Of a stretch of 64,000 bases of DNA, positions 35,447-46,151 are shown one piece after another (the first letter of the stretch is position 1; each line of letters starts with the position of its first letter). The DNA comes from Paralichthys olivaceus (Eukaryota > Chordata > Actinopteri > Pleuronectiformes > Paralichthyidae), in the NCBI RefSeq assembly GCF_024713975.1, contig NC_091102.1, forward strand, positions 10,235,001-10,299,000, written 5' to 3'. The notes beneath the pieces are model-generated. The model made no database searches. It was not told the DNA's origin and saw nothing but the letters and a program-made list of their open reading frames with translations. The position numbers and the translations under genes are program-made.

Positions 35447-38274
35447 CTGACTGCAGGTTGTGCCTCTAATTGCACTCATGAGGGTCTCCAGAGTGAATAG
35501 CAGTTGTCTGCAGAGGAGAAAGTGACACGTATTGATTTGAAAATGGGGGCTGGATCTCATTAAGGCTTTCCCCCCCGACAAAATTCCACACTCTCATTTT
35601 TCCTAAAAAACTGAGGCTCAGCCAAAACCAGCTCAGGTCTTTCTCAGCGTCTGCTGTGCTTCCTCAGGTTATCCCTCAGGACCAATGCACTGTGCTGTGT
35701 ATTCTTTACACTGGAAACTCACTAAGCAGACAGTGATGCAACATAATGCTGCCATGATACACAACTAAGGTTTATGCATAACTTTGCATAATGTCAAATG
35801 AGTTCAAAGAAACGTATCTCTGCTGGAGGCCAACCTCGCAATCCAAGCCTAATGCGGGTATTTTGCAAAATGAGCTTTTCCTCTGTGTTTGCCACATAAT
35901 GCTGTTCAAAGTGACTGAAATGCAGTTATTATCAGCACTTTGAGCCATGTGCCAGAGGGGTCTTTGATAAGGTGATGAAACAGAGGTCAAATAACGATAA
36001 CCAAATATGAGTAAAAAAAATGTTAAAAGTTATTACCACCAAAGTAGAATAAGGTCACTGAGCATGCTTACAGTGTCCTAATTTGACGGCTCGTTGATGT
36101 ACACTTTATTGCCACCTACTGGTCCGGCGTGCTTAGTTGCGAGGAAAAATATCCTTTTCATTCATGCTTATAGTTTGATTTGAAAATATCAGTTTTTTTA
36201 ATGATCATTTAAGTTAATCCTGGACCTTGGATATAACAGATGAAAAAACATACTCAACAGGGACTTTTAGTAGCTTTTCAGGACTTTCAATGGTGTCACA
36301 TGATCTTCATCAACAGATGGAGTCATCGGGACGATTGTGATGTGAATAAAAGCTACAAAACAGCTACTAAAAGGACCTGGTGAGTCTGTTCCTCCAGCTG
36401 CTATTTTCAAAGTTGAGAATATCTGCAGCTTCTACAACAAAATGGGTGAGAATTATGAAGTGCAAGGTACAATGTAAATTTGATGTCAACTACGTCCTGT
36501 ACAGGAAAAACAGCTACTAAAAGGAAGATTTGGTGAGAATATAATAACATCCAGTTTTGAGTGATCTCATTACATCTGAGGAATAATACTACGTCCTGCC
36601 ACATATACTCAATTTTACTCTGAATTATGTCACATTATATTGACTACAGACACATCCACTTATTAGTCAGAGTCTCCCTGACTGGTGCTGGTGATAAACT
36701 GAACATTTTTATAATGGTCAAGAGTGAAATCTCTGAATAGCTGAATGGAACAAAAGATGATTTTTAAGTCTGTGTTTTTGAATGATACACCCGCCTCTGT
36801 TATATTACACAACTTGTCTGGATCATCCACAGACACAACCACTTCAAACCATAACAAAAAACAGCTGCAACAATCAAGAACTAATTCCCAATTACCTTCT
36901 GGTCTTCCTGCTGATTCCCTCTATTCGCCATTGACTATGTGGAGGTATTGACCGAGCAGGTGCATAAAACTAAGGGAATCTACCGGTCAAAGACTTAATT
37001 GGTTGCTATCTCTGCAGCTACATCTTTGGCAAGTACCTGACATCATTAACCGAAGGAAAAGAGATGAATATAAGAAAAAATGTGCTAATAGGTAACATTG
37101 CTTTGAGATTAACTTGGCTGTAAGATTATGAAGCGTCAGAAAATGAAAAGCCTGAACCCTTTTACCCCTGAGGGCCTTGTTATCAAAAGGAAGTACGCGA
37201 CATTAAGGATGGGAACAATGAACAGAAGCGTCTGTCTGTGCGGTTAACTGTCGTCTTGATCAAGCAGCAGGCTTTGACTATGCTTTTCAAACTGTCCTCC
37301 TTTCTTAAGACCAGCTCCCTTTTCTCCTCGGAGAGCCGTCTCCCGTGGACACAAGCTGGGCTCCCACACAGCATACCAGAGCATGCCACATGTTCAGTGG
37401 AGCACCAAGCCTCCGCCTGTCCCTCATGAAATATTCATGACCCGGTGCCGACGGAAAAGCTGTGATGTCAGAGACTGCAGTTTTGGTGTCCAGTTTCTGT
37501 GCAGCCACGGTGACACAGCAGCAGCTTGGTGAGGTAAGGAGGACGGGGGGCTTCAGGTGGCTTTCTGCTGGGGTTAACTATAAACACTTGTCCCGTGAAC
37601 TGTGAAATAGGAGCTCATCTCATTGTTTACCATGTCTCTGCAAGGGTTTTACTTACTAACCAGGGATTTAGGAGTGCTCTCTCTTAGTCACCCAATCAGT
37701 CCGATAACGTCTTTCAGAGAAGAAGGTTCGTTTTTTGTTTTCTTTCAATGGACATTTTCACAGAAAGTTATAATCAGAGGAGATTGTTATGTATGACTGA
37801 CTTGACCACATTTGAGGGATTCTACTAAACACAGTCAAAGCAAATGCTCCTGGTTCAGTTTGAGGGGAATGAATGATCAACAGTTATGCTACTTCCGGGC
37901 TGTTGGACATGGTGCGGCTTCTGTAGACAAAATCTGAACCTTTCCATCCATCTGTCAGTATTTGTCTTTGCTTTCCATTAACAGTAAAATTAAGAACTTT
38001 GATTTTGAACTTTGGTCTCCACATCGCAATGGCCATAACTGTCTCACACACTAAGACTGTTGAATGAATATCATGATTACCCTGTCTGCCTTCTATCTGC
38101 CTGCAACAAAATAATGTATATATTACCTCTGCTACTCCATTCAAAGTGCCGCTCTCCCCTGAAAATTACCTGCCGGCTGTCGCGCTGGGAAGAAGAAGAG
38201 GAGGAGGCGCTCTTGTGAACTGGCGTGGAAGTCATCTTGTTGACTGGCATGGCGCTCCTCTCCTCAGAGCTCAT
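15091..38274 (-). CDS. osbpl6: OSBPL6 / ORP6, oxysterol-binding-protein-related lipid transfer protein
   Basis: ORP6 moves sterol/PI4P lipids at ER contact sites. In transcript order the coding exons are 38274-38170, 31258-31136, 30786-30733, 30305-30192, 30101-29931, 27521-27377, 27196-27093, 26650-26558, 25289-25121, 24401-24271, 22569-22462, 22100-21969, 20862-20775, 19699-19446, 19141-19004, 18666-18603, 18403-18325, 17310-17166, 16810-16666, 16504-16378, 16218-16096 and 15202-15091. All phases agree and the sum is 907 codons plus TAG (human about 930). The N-terminus is Ser-rich. The PH domain is about residues 52-147, the FFAT motif EFFDAQE about 466, and the ORD about 515-905 with EQVSHHPP. 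The start is taken at ATG 38274 (MSSEER, matching human MSSDEK); an in-frame ATG at 38319 is also possible. Phrases such as IRNTKSS fit ORP6 better than ORP3 or ORP7. Confidence 0.95.
17395..17690 (+). repeat. Dispersed repeat family A copy in osbpl6 intron
   Basis: Starts CTCCACCAAGGAGGTCCTG and continues with ACTACTGAACAGATGAACATG, TGATGGAAGGATGTGG, TGTTGCAGATCCAGATCAGG and GACATTTTCACAGATTTC. This is the same block order as the copy at 6285-6590. It lies antisense to osbpl6 between exons 17310-17166 and 18403-18325. Confidence 0.6.
20040..20320 (+). repeat. Possible LINE-type 3' remnant in osbpl6 intron
   Basis: Phrases such as AATCAATACGATTTTAAATC and GAGGGCCAGTGTAGGGAAGT resemble the conserved tail of fish L2-like LINEs. 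No protein-coding frame survives. The family is uncertain. Confidence 0.3.
20775..27521 (-). CDS. osbpl6: osbpl6 central linker exons, with FFAT motif and basic exon
   Basis: Eight exons encode the region between PH and ORD. 27521-27377 has [14 protein letters not shown]. 27196-27093 has [20 protein letters not shown]. 26650-26558 is a 31-codon phase-0 exon rich in Lys/Arg ([14 protein letters not shown]) that could be skipped without changing frame. 25289-25121 and 24401-24271 are helical and probably coiled. 22100-21969 carries the FFAT motif EFFDAQE, which binds VAP proteins on the ER. 20862-20775 is acidic ([19 protein letters not shown]). The order and wording match human ORP6. Exon 27521 begins at a tandem CAGCAG acceptor. 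Confidence 0.9.
20921..20958. repeat. (CA)n microsatellite
   Basis: CA dinucleotides interrupted once by a GA step. It lies in an osbpl6 intron about 60 bp outside exon 20862-20775, on the acceptor side of that exon. Confidence 0.9.
22930..23134 (-). mobile_element. MITE-like repeat, reverse copy (family E)
   Basis: Read on the minus strand it starts CTTAAATGGACAGTGCACC, then CACTCATTATCTACTCACC, GGAGGGGTGGGTGAAATG and GAGTCCACAAAACACTTTTG. The same series appears in direct orientation at 46606-46750. The start is well defined; the other end near 22930 is not. Confidence 0.55.
26145..26290 (+). repeat. Short dispersed repeat (ATAGACTGTATATAAAGA type)
   Basis: Contains ATAGACTGTATATAAAGACG, AGTGAAGCCAAAGCACCTTG, GCCACCCGCTGGTTGGCTGC and CTCCATGTTTAAAGATGGGA, a series I recognise from many teleost introns. 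A fragment of the same type (ACCATAGACTGTATAG) occurs at 47530-47546. No function inferred. Confidence 0.45.
27570..27815 (-). repeat. tRNA-derived SINE in osbpl6 intron
   Basis: On the minus strand an A-box-like GGCACAGTGGGTGGAGCAGG is followed by a B-box-like GGTCAATGGTTTGATCCC. Then come AGATACTGGACCCCAAATTG and a tail ending near ACAGACCATTCGCC. This is the usual layout of the common teleost tRNA-SINE. It lies in the same orientation as osbpl6, between exons 30101-29931 and 27521-27377. Confidence 0.7.
28529..28881. mobile_element. 353-bp MITE with TTAA ends
   Basis: The left end is TTAAAGGTACAGTGTGTAGA and the right end, read in reverse, is TTAAAGGTTCAGTGTGTAAG. The imperfect inverted repeats are about 24 bp and end on the TTAA tetranucleotide on both sides. 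There is no coding frame. TTAA ends are the hallmark of piggyBac-type targets, so it may be mobilised by such an element. It lies in an osbpl6 intron. Confidence 0.75.
29185..29270 (-). other. osbpl6: Candidate 86-bp alternative exon of osbpl6 (phase problem)
   Basis: Flanked on the minus strand by CCTCAG and GTAATT. One frame is open throughout and begins [15 protein letters not shown]. That frame joins correctly to the next exon (27521) but needs one base from upstream, while exon 30101-29931 ends in phase 0. Included alone, the exon would be read in another frame and meet TAG after 15 codons. It could be one of a pair of cassette exons, a poison exon, or chance. The 907-codon model omits it. 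Confidence 0.35.
29931..31258 (-). CDS. osbpl6: osbpl6 PH-domain exons
   Basis: Four exons: 31258-31136 ([14 protein letters not shown], then [17 protein letters not shown]), 30786-30733 ([18 protein letters not shown]), 30305-30192 ([28 protein letters not shown]) and 30101-29931 ([18 protein letters not shown]). Together they form a complete pleckstrin-homology fold of about 95 residues, used by ORP3/6/7 for phosphoinositide binding at the plasma membrane. The last exon runs 40 residues past the fold into a Pro-rich linker. Confidence 0.93.
33475..33930 (-). repeat. Dispersed repeat family B, reverse copy
   Basis: Shows the reverse of the caspase-intron blocks: ATGACCTTTGACCTC, TCCAAGTGACAACTGGTCAA, GATTCTCTCAAGGCGTTC and CAGTGACCTTGACCTTTAAC. 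It includes a perfect DR1 hexamer pair at 33487-33499. It lies in the long osbpl6 intron. Confidence 0.6.
35375..35445. repeat. (GT)35 microsatellite
   Basis: About 70 bp of uninterrupted TG dinucleotides, the longest simple repeat in the window, in an osbpl6 intron. It is probably polymorphic, and the length may vary with assembly. Confidence 0.97.
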
Positions 38275-38423
38275 GGTGCGGCCGTGGAGGCCTCGCTGGT
38301 AGTGTTGGTGGTAAGACATGGTGGGCACCGACCAGTTTGACTCTGTGGACCTCCCTCAGCACTGGGCCCAGCAGATCAGGGGCATCGTCTGATACGTCCT
38401 CACTCTCACTGCTCGCTGTTCAT
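38170..38423 (-). CDS. osbpl6: osbpl6 exon 2: 5'UTR and first coding exon
   Basis: The exon is bounded by TTTTTCAG and GTAATT. Reading from 38423 there is first ATG AAC AGC GAG CAG TGA, a five-codon upstream frame. Then comes ATG 38319 in a CCCACCATGT context, and ATG 38274 in CGCACCATGA, in frame with it. The second gives [10 protein letters not shown], then [19 protein letters not shown], matching the human start, so it is preferred. The first would add 15 residues (MSYHQHYQRG...). Which is used cannot be told from sequence alone. Confidence 0.8.
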
Positions 38424-38744
38424 CTGAAAAACAAAAGATATTACTAAAGAATTAACGAATTTATGATTTCAAACCCAGAGTGAACCTAATATTAAGGCTA
38501 ATAACTAATAATCTTGATTATCGATGAAAATGTCATAGAAATATTGCAACAATTCCACAATCCCAACTTTGATGAGCCAACAGTGACGTCTTCTAATGTT
38601 TTCTTCTGTCCAACAGTTCAAAACCCAGAGATATTAAATTTACTAAGATCTGAGCAAGAAATAATCCTGATTGTTGTCAATTAATACCTCAATTAATCAA
38701 CCAATTGTTTCAGCCCTGACAGCTCTAATCTCTGTGCAGCTGTG

Positions 38745-38925
38745 GCTCCTGAGGTAGAGCAGGTCGTCCACTAAACAGAGAGTCAGTGGTTCAATCCCTG
38801 GCTCCACCTCTGTGTCTTTGAACACTGACAGCTGTATGTGAATGACGTGTGATAGAACAGCATGACATTTAAAGCGCTGTGTGAATGTGACTTAGTGTAT
38901 AACAATTTGAGTAAATGGTAATGGA
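38745..38925 (+). repeat. tRNA-derived SINE (direct)
   Basis: A-box-like TGAGGTAGAGCAGGTCGTCC and B-box-like AGTGGTTCAATCCCTGGC, then GTGTCTTTGAACACTGACAG and AAAGCGCTGTGTGAATGTGA. It lies about 320 bp outside osbpl6 exon 2 and meets a second SINE in the opposite orientation. Confidence 0.65.
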
Positions 38926-39125
38926 CTGCATTTATTCAGCGATTATCAACTACTCAAAGCACTTTTCACTGCAACTCCCTTTCATCCGTTTACACACACA
39001 CACAGCTTTACACAGCACAATTCGGGGCTCAGTATCTTGGGCAAAGACGCTTCAGAATGTAGACTGGAGCCACCAAGGATCGAAGCACCAACCCTGGTAA
39101 GCGGTCGACTTGTTCCACCCATGTG
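38926..39125 (-). repeat. tRNA-derived SINE (reverse)
   Basis: On the minus strand: GGTGGAACAAGTCGACCGC (A-box-like), GGTTGGTGCTTCGATCC (B box), then CCCAAGATACTGAGCCCCGA, AAGTGCTTTGAGTAGTTG and an AAATGCAGTCCATTACC tail. Its tail abuts the tail of the direct copy at 38745-38925, so the two converge tail to tail. Confidence 0.65.
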
Positions 39126-39779
39126 ATTGCTCGTTAAGAGAAGAGAAGCATAAAAACGCAGTCTATAACCTCTAATGACATGAGCCTCTAACTGTGTCCA
39201 CCCATTTACTTCAGTTTAACGGAAAACAGTAGATCTTTGTACAATTAGAGAAATGTGGTCATTTCATGACTGTCACTGCCTTCACTGTGGAAGATGGAGA
39301 TCGTCCCAAAGAACTGCTTATGTGACATAAATCCTCAAACATCTAATTACCACTTAGATAATGATGATAAATAGTGAGGATAGCAGAAAAATATATCAAA
39401 ACTTATATAAAAAGTTGAGGATGACAACAATATTCTCTGGTTTAAACTGTTAAAGCTCAGTCATAATTTAAATACATGCAGTAGATTTAAAATGTCTGGT
39501 AAAGCCAATGTTGAGGCAGTAACTGGGAGAGCTTGTTGTCATCATTAGTGACGGCACTGTGTTGCTCCACACCGACACCCATAACACTTTCTGCAGAGGA
39601 ACTGTGTGAGCTCTCAGGATCTCCCATTACTGATAGAACATACATCAATGCCAAGAGCGTAGGAAAACAAACAGATAAACAAACCCTGTTCAGTTCAGAG
39701 ACGCTTGGTGATATGATGAGAGTAGTCGACATGTACGAGCACGAATAACACAATCTTTCTATTTCTAATTGAATACCTC

Positions 39780-40190
39780 CAAAATACAGAAATCAGTTCC
39801 CCAAATATGTCAGATTTTTTTTCATCAAGATGCATGAAATACTCCCTGGAAAATGTAAAAACAAATGCTCAATCTGGCAATATTGAAGAAAGTGGGAAAG
39901 AAATCCTGGATCCACAAAATTTGATGGGTTCTTTCTAGACCCATGTCCCATTCTTCTACCAGGTTTAATAAAAATCTGTTCTGCAGTATTTGCATAATCC
40001 TGCTGATAAACAAACAAACTAGGAAGTCACACAGTAGAAAGCAAACCTCCACCAAAGACTAAAGGTCTCCTTTAATCCAATCAAATTGCACCAAATTTCA
40101 CACTCTCATAAATCCTCTAAACATGACAGATTTTTTTCCAGATCCACCAACAAACAAAGGGACAGGGGTGAAACCGGTGGAGGTAATTAA
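39780..40190 (-). repeat. Dispersed repeat family A, reverse copy
   Basis: Reverse of the family A block order: TTTTTTTCATCAAGATGCATG, GGATCCACAAAATTTGATGG, GACCCATGTCCCATTCTTCT, TGCATAATCCTGCTGATAAAC, and CCTCCACC near the end. It lies in osbpl6 intron 1. Confidence 0.6.
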
Positions 40191-43100
40191 TCCTTAGTTG
40201 TAGTCCCAGTTATAGTATAGCAAATCAGACATCAAGTCTCACATCAGGACACAATATTATACTGGAACATAAAACTGTACAGCAGGGCAGAGTTTTAACA
40301 TCTCACCACAGACTGCTTGTGTTCACATGCATTGTATACGACTCTGGAGCCTCCTGTGGCTTTAACTACATAACATTTCTGATATAGGCTCTCCCACAGG
40401 TCTGGGAAACTCCACTGAGCAGCTCTGCACATTCCAGCAGTATGCAAGCTCACATGCGATGCTGCAGTATACTCACACACACTATATCATCTATATTTCA
40501 GATCCTTTGACAACATCACCATCCCCGCCCCTTCTTAAGCCTATGAGGATCTAAGCTACTGTGGGACTATGTGCTAAGTCCGTTCAGATAGTGTGTGCCA
40601 CTTAGCCTATTTAATAGATCCCCTCTCCTTGACCTAATAAGGAAGCAAGAGCGAGGAGTACTTTCAGAGTAAACCTCCTGATTTAACAACACTTTTAACC
40701 TTTGACTACAGGAGTTTTCCAGTAGTGTGTGAGCTAAAATTCACTGTGACATTTTTACTGTACATTTAAGACATAAAAAAGACATGAAGCTGCTGTTAGT
40801 AAAAGTGGGGTGACCGCAAAAATGGCTATTAAAAATGATAACTTTTCACTTTTGAATAACTTATTACTTCCACACAGTAAAATACTGCTTTCTTAAAATA
40901 TGACAAACCTACGTGGAGCAGTGTGTTTGGCTCCAGCGCAACAAACACAAACAGCAGCGACATTGCTCGACATGAAGGCAGTTGCCATGTTGGGGGGAGT
41001 ATCCGCACAGAACTTGATTAGTCATAAGCTTAATCTTCTAAATCCAGTCACCATGATTATGGCGCTCTAAGAAGGAGGATGAGGCAGGCGCTGCCACATG
41101 GATACTACTGTGACGCTTCTCAAACACACAGGCCAGTAGCAAACCAAACACTGTCCTCATTACACTGTGGTTATAAGATGATAATGTGTGTTTTGTGCTG
41201 ATAAAACATGGTGTTATGGTCTGATTCAATCCTGTAACCATGGAACAATACATTTTGAGATGAAATCCATTGTAAAAAAAGTTCCAGGGAGAAGTTAGTG
41301 CTTCAACTTTCACTCTGAAGAATGCATAAGTCATTTTTTACAGATGTGATATCATTAAAATGTTTTGCCTGGTTCTACTGAAGCTGTGGCCACTAAAATG
41401 GAATATTCCAAACATGATAGATGATACATATGAGAAACCTAGGTAAGAAAATGATTCTATCTATCTTTCAAATGTTTTTTTAGAGCAATAAATCAGACAG
41501 ATTATTCCAATATTCTCTAGACTCATGCACATAGCAGATGTGATCATTTCTCTCGACACACTTTATGCTCAAACTCATTTTCAGAGAGTCTGAGGATCAG
41601 ATAGTCGACTGTGGCTGCAGAGTTTCAATATGTAGACAAAGAAGAGCCTTCAGTGGCGAGAAGCAACAACACGATAGTATGTAAGAGTCAGAGGAAAAGA
41701 CCCTTCTGTCGACATTCTTTCAATGCCTCAAGTTGAAGTAAAATTCCACCAAACTCTGACAACTTCCCCACATTCACTGCTGAGGTTTAGTCTTAACATG
41801 CAATTGTTTACTCATCATTAGGCAAAAGCAGTTTCCTTTATAGTAATAATCTTTATATTAATCTTTATAGTACTTTTTTTTTTAAGAATATGGAATGAGG
41901 CTTTTCCTAAACCAGCTCAGTGCCTGAAAGAAGCTTTAATGAAAGAGTATGGTGAGATCCATGGTGATGGGATAAAAACAATGAAAATGTAAGAGTTTAG
42001 GTGAAGAGAGGATGTGTGAAAAGCTCTACTACTGATCACCATTTTCAAACTGAAACAGCCTGCAACATGCAGCCTCTTTTTTTACGCTGATGCTTTAAAC
42101 ACTGCAGAGATTTATTTATAAAAATTAGCCTTTCTTCTGTCTAATTTCCTCAAAACCGCTTAAAGCCAACAGCTGTGTGGCTCCACCTCCATGAAGTGTC
42201 TCAATAGGCAAGAAACAACTTTCACTTCCCTTTCCTCTCTCTCTCGTTTCCTCCCATAATGCACCCTCGGCTCTCTCACATACATTAATCTTCTCCGTCT
42301 CATTTCATGCGCTAGATAGAGGGATTTTCAGAAACCAAAAGGTAACGATGAGAACTGTCATAGATGTTCTGACCTCTGACCTGTGCCATCATCTCATTAT
42401 TGTTGAGATTCGGTTCAGAGATTCACACAAGGTTTATCAAATTAGACTCCGGAGACTCTTAAAACAAACTGAGTAAACAGCTCAATGAGTTTCCATTAAC
42501 AGGAGACAAGGCCTCATTTATGACTAGTGTGTTGTCTGCACTGGCAGCATATCTGCAACATTTACCCAGTATGTTTATTGCTGAATAATGCATCAATATT
42601 AAATGACTGTGGAACGATTTCTTGTGTTGAAGAGGTGAATTAAAGGTAACAAAGAGAGTTTTAGTTATTTGTTCATATTAGGAAAGCACATGTGAGACCT
42701 GACGGAGCAGTTCCACTTTATTTAGTTCTTGCTATGTTGGCCGACTGATTCTGCAGCAAATAAATATTTGTAAAGTGTCCAAGTCTCCATTGGAGAGCTA
42801 CTGAGCATATAAACAGATTAATGGAAGTATTGCATACTTCTCTAATCAGGAATTTTTGATAAACCAAAGATATTTCTGATTGTATATTAATACATGGTCG
42901 TAAAGAGTTGGCATTCAATTGTTAGATAGTTTATTAGTTCCTTATATCTGTGTTAATTTATCACAGGAAGTTCATTTCTGAGAAATTTCGTTATTTTAAT
43001 GTAGTGGTGGTAAGTACTTTTTATAGTCCAGCAAATACATTTGCAGCAGCTGTGGTCATGTTTTAATTTTGGTGAATTATTGTACTTCCGATTATAAAGT

Positions 43101-43449
43101 TGTGAGAATCTAAATGAAGCTCAAACAGTGTGACATCATGACAACTACAGGCTTCAGGCTTGTATGGCTAAATATGTGCTGTGACTTTAGTGGTGGTGGC
43201 AAGTGAAAAGTCACATTTCTGTAGGATGAGGGATGAGGGATCAATAGCATGTCACAAATAAAGAGTATCATCTGTCATCATGTGGGTCAAGGCAAGAGGA
43301 GCAGAGCTGTCTGAAGAGGTTTAAAGGACCAAAGAAATCCCCTCTATCTGTGTGCAGTGCTCTAAGAGATCTTGCAGCGATGAAGACAATAAACTTCAGA
43401 TTCAAACATTCAATATGTTCAATATGCAGCACCACAAGACCCAAAGCCA

Positions 43450-43745
43450 AACTAGAATGGTACTCAGTAGATCACATAACTCAACGAAGGCCCAAGAGAC
43501 CTCTTATGGCACCACATTTAAATCTGCAAGATCTGGATTTGGATCTGCAACAAATTGCACTCACTCATGGCTATCAGTTCCCTAAATGTGCCTGATTTCA
43601 TTTAATCAAGATCAATACGTCCAAGATTCCCATGTCCCATCCCTCCACCAAGTTTGAAGGATAATCCATCCAGTAGTTTTTGCATAATCTTGCTAATAAA
43701 CAAACAAACAAATGTACAGGGGTGAAGATGTAACCTCCTTGGCAT
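43450..43745 (-). repeat. Dispersed repeat family A, reverse copy
   Basis: Contains CTAGAATGGTACTCAGTAGA, GGATCTGCAACAAATTGCAC, ATCCCTCCACCAAGTTTGA, TTTGCATAATCTTGCTAATA and ends TAACCTCCTTGGC. The copy at 55130-55510 in pde11a shares the same CTAGAATGGCACTCAGTAGA start. Confidence 0.6.
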
Positions 43746-46151
43746 CATTTATATATATGAAGAATAATAGGAGGAAATGGTGGATCGCTTCATATTGTAT
43801 GTTTGGATGTTGGCTGCTGTCAGTGCACATAAAACCACAAAAATGTTAATGGAATTGCATTTATGTAATTCCATGAAGCATAATGGTAAGTGTGCGTTAG
43901 TAGGAGAGAGGAAAAACATTAATGTTTGTGTTGTCACCACATCCAAACCAGCCACAATAACACATTATCGACCAGCAGTCCACCAAGTTTGCTGATCCCC
44001 CCTCTCTGTTGCATAATTAAAGTGGGCCAACAAAAGCAGACTCATGTCCCAAGATTATATTACAGGGGACTTTGAGGACAGCCGTTGTCTGGATTTACAA
44101 CTGACTAATAATGCATATCGATCAGCACAGCAGCGTTTTCACCATTTACCTTCGTAAACAGCATCAGGCTAAATAGATCAACCCGATCGCACGTGACATC
44201 TGGAGGCAATGAGCACATCTCTTGAAAATAGGCCTGTCTCTCTTTCCCTTTCTTTTTTTTTTTAAACAACACCAACTGGACAGAGCCAGTTTATCCTGCG
44301 CTGCAAACATTACATCATCGAGGTAGAGCTGGGTATCACACTGCAAGACTTTTTTAATTCTGCCTGACCTGAGCCCACATTGGAAACTCTCAGGAACTGA
44401 AAGCTGATACCAACTCTGTAGGTAGTTTTTTCTAATTCATTCAATTTATACTGTATCTTATGTTTCTGTCCAGATAACACAATCTTCAGCTGTAGATGTT
44501 TGATTTACTAATTGTTAAATAGCAGAGAAGAGTTTTGGAGAACATGTGTTTATACTCGCCTTTCACAGACATTGGGGTACGTTTGCTGACGTGCGTCGAC
44601 ATGAAAACTTTTGTTTTACAGAAAAAACAATACAGAAAAGGTGTGCATTCATGTTTAAATTTAACATTAATAAATTAAGTTTATAAATTATACAAATTAT
44701 ATACATATGTGGTTGTGTTTTCTTTATATTTAGTTATTTACAATAAAGTCTAAGGGTAGACTGTCAAATATGAAGCTTCAATTACATTTCTTTGTCATAA
44801 GGGTTTGATAAGGACATTTTGTTAATCATTGTGTTTTTTTACATACATATGTTAGCCAGTATATTGGTATAGGACATATTTTACTTCCTAACATCAGTAT
44901 CACCATCGGCCCTCAAAAAAACATATCGTGGGGCTCTCATAGAAACATGACAGAAAGAATTGTTTCAGTATTGCAACTCAGTATCAAGCATCATGTTGTA
45001 GACTGCTGTCCATACATTTTTAATGATGCCGAGCACAACAAAAGAACCCAAAACTAATCAGGCTAATAACAGAGTGAACATGTGTAATGCTGCTGATTAA
45101 CCCAAACAAAACAGACAGTTATAGATGAGTCATGGGCTTTAACACCATGTATTAGTCAGTAGTTTAGTATAAGTAGTAGTATTAGTTGAACGTGGCAGGT
45201 AATTTAATAAGTCAATTATTAACTGTTAATATTAAAAACATGTGGGGGTAAAAAGAAACGGGTGAATCTAGTATTTTCAGCATCTCAGTGAAGTTGGCCT
45301 CATCTTGATCACCTCTCACTTTCAAAGCTCATCTAATGACACCTTCAGCCGCAGATCTCCTCAGGCCAGGCCAAGAATTATTAAAGCCCATCCGAAAATC
45401 AATCATCCACTGCTGATCAATTCCACAAGAACATTGACAAATGACAAAACCCCCCCCAAGTCCTCCTCTTCGGGCTTGCGCTGTAATTTATGTGAAATCT
45501 GTGCAATTTTAGACCTCTGCAAAGTCACTGTCTGACCTTCAGTTTGCAAGAGCAGGCGAGAAGAGTGATGGAGAGGAAGTTGGCCAACTTTCAACGAGTT
45601 CTCAACCCTGACGACACGATGGGTGGGAAACGGAGGATAACGAGGGGAGATGAGGCTCGGGAACGGTCTCCTGATCTGTGATGACTGCTGACTTCAATGG
45701 GAAGGAGGGAGAAGCCATGAAACAGGGTGAAAATGTCAGTGACGCATTATGGTTGCATGTTCAAATTTGGAGTTGGCTGGTGTACACCCCCCCCCCCCCA
45801 CCCCACCCCAACATACAGCATCCATGTTTCTTTGGAGGAGGTGTGTGTTAGTTGGGAGATGAGGAAGGAGAAGGAGGAGGAGGAGGAGGTCCTGGATGAG
45901 GATGATGGACCTGTAATTGTGATGATGTGTGGGTCTCCATCTCTAGCTAGCTCAGGCTACGTGCTCGTGTCTGACTGGTCCTCGGATGCAAATACTGCTG
46001 GTGGTGGTGGGGGGGGGGGTCACCGTGAATGAATGAACCCCCCCACCCCCTTATTATTTTTTTTCTCCTTATGACACAGTGGTTTCCTCTGTATGAGCTG
46101 TAGAGGTTGCGTGGACACAGAGAGGACAGATAAAGCTCAGTATGTCCTTAC

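Larger units (their letters stand above)
31259..38169. other. Long osbpl6 intron between N-terminal and PH exons
   Basis: No further coding exon recognised. The direct join Gln (38170) to Glu (31258) is in phase. Human ORP6 has a longer stretch here, so a small exon could be missed. The intron contains a reverse family B repeat at 33475-33930, a (GT)n tract at 35375-35445 and an inverted-repeat cluster at 36252-36537. A GC-richer open stretch at 32385-32690 may be a conserved non-coding element. Confidence 0.5.
38424..46151. other. osbpl6 intron 1
   Basis: No coding exon seen. It contains the two SINEs near 38.9 kb, family A copies at 39780-40190 and 43450-43745, a poly-C tract at 45786-45799 and G-runs near 46010. 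The 45300-45480 stretch is of higher complexity and lacks repeat signatures. The limits assume that exon 1 ends at 46152. Confidence 0.45.

Noticed and set aside
35357..35581. Frame across the (GT)n tract coding poly Thr-His
   Set aside because: Translation of a microsatellite.
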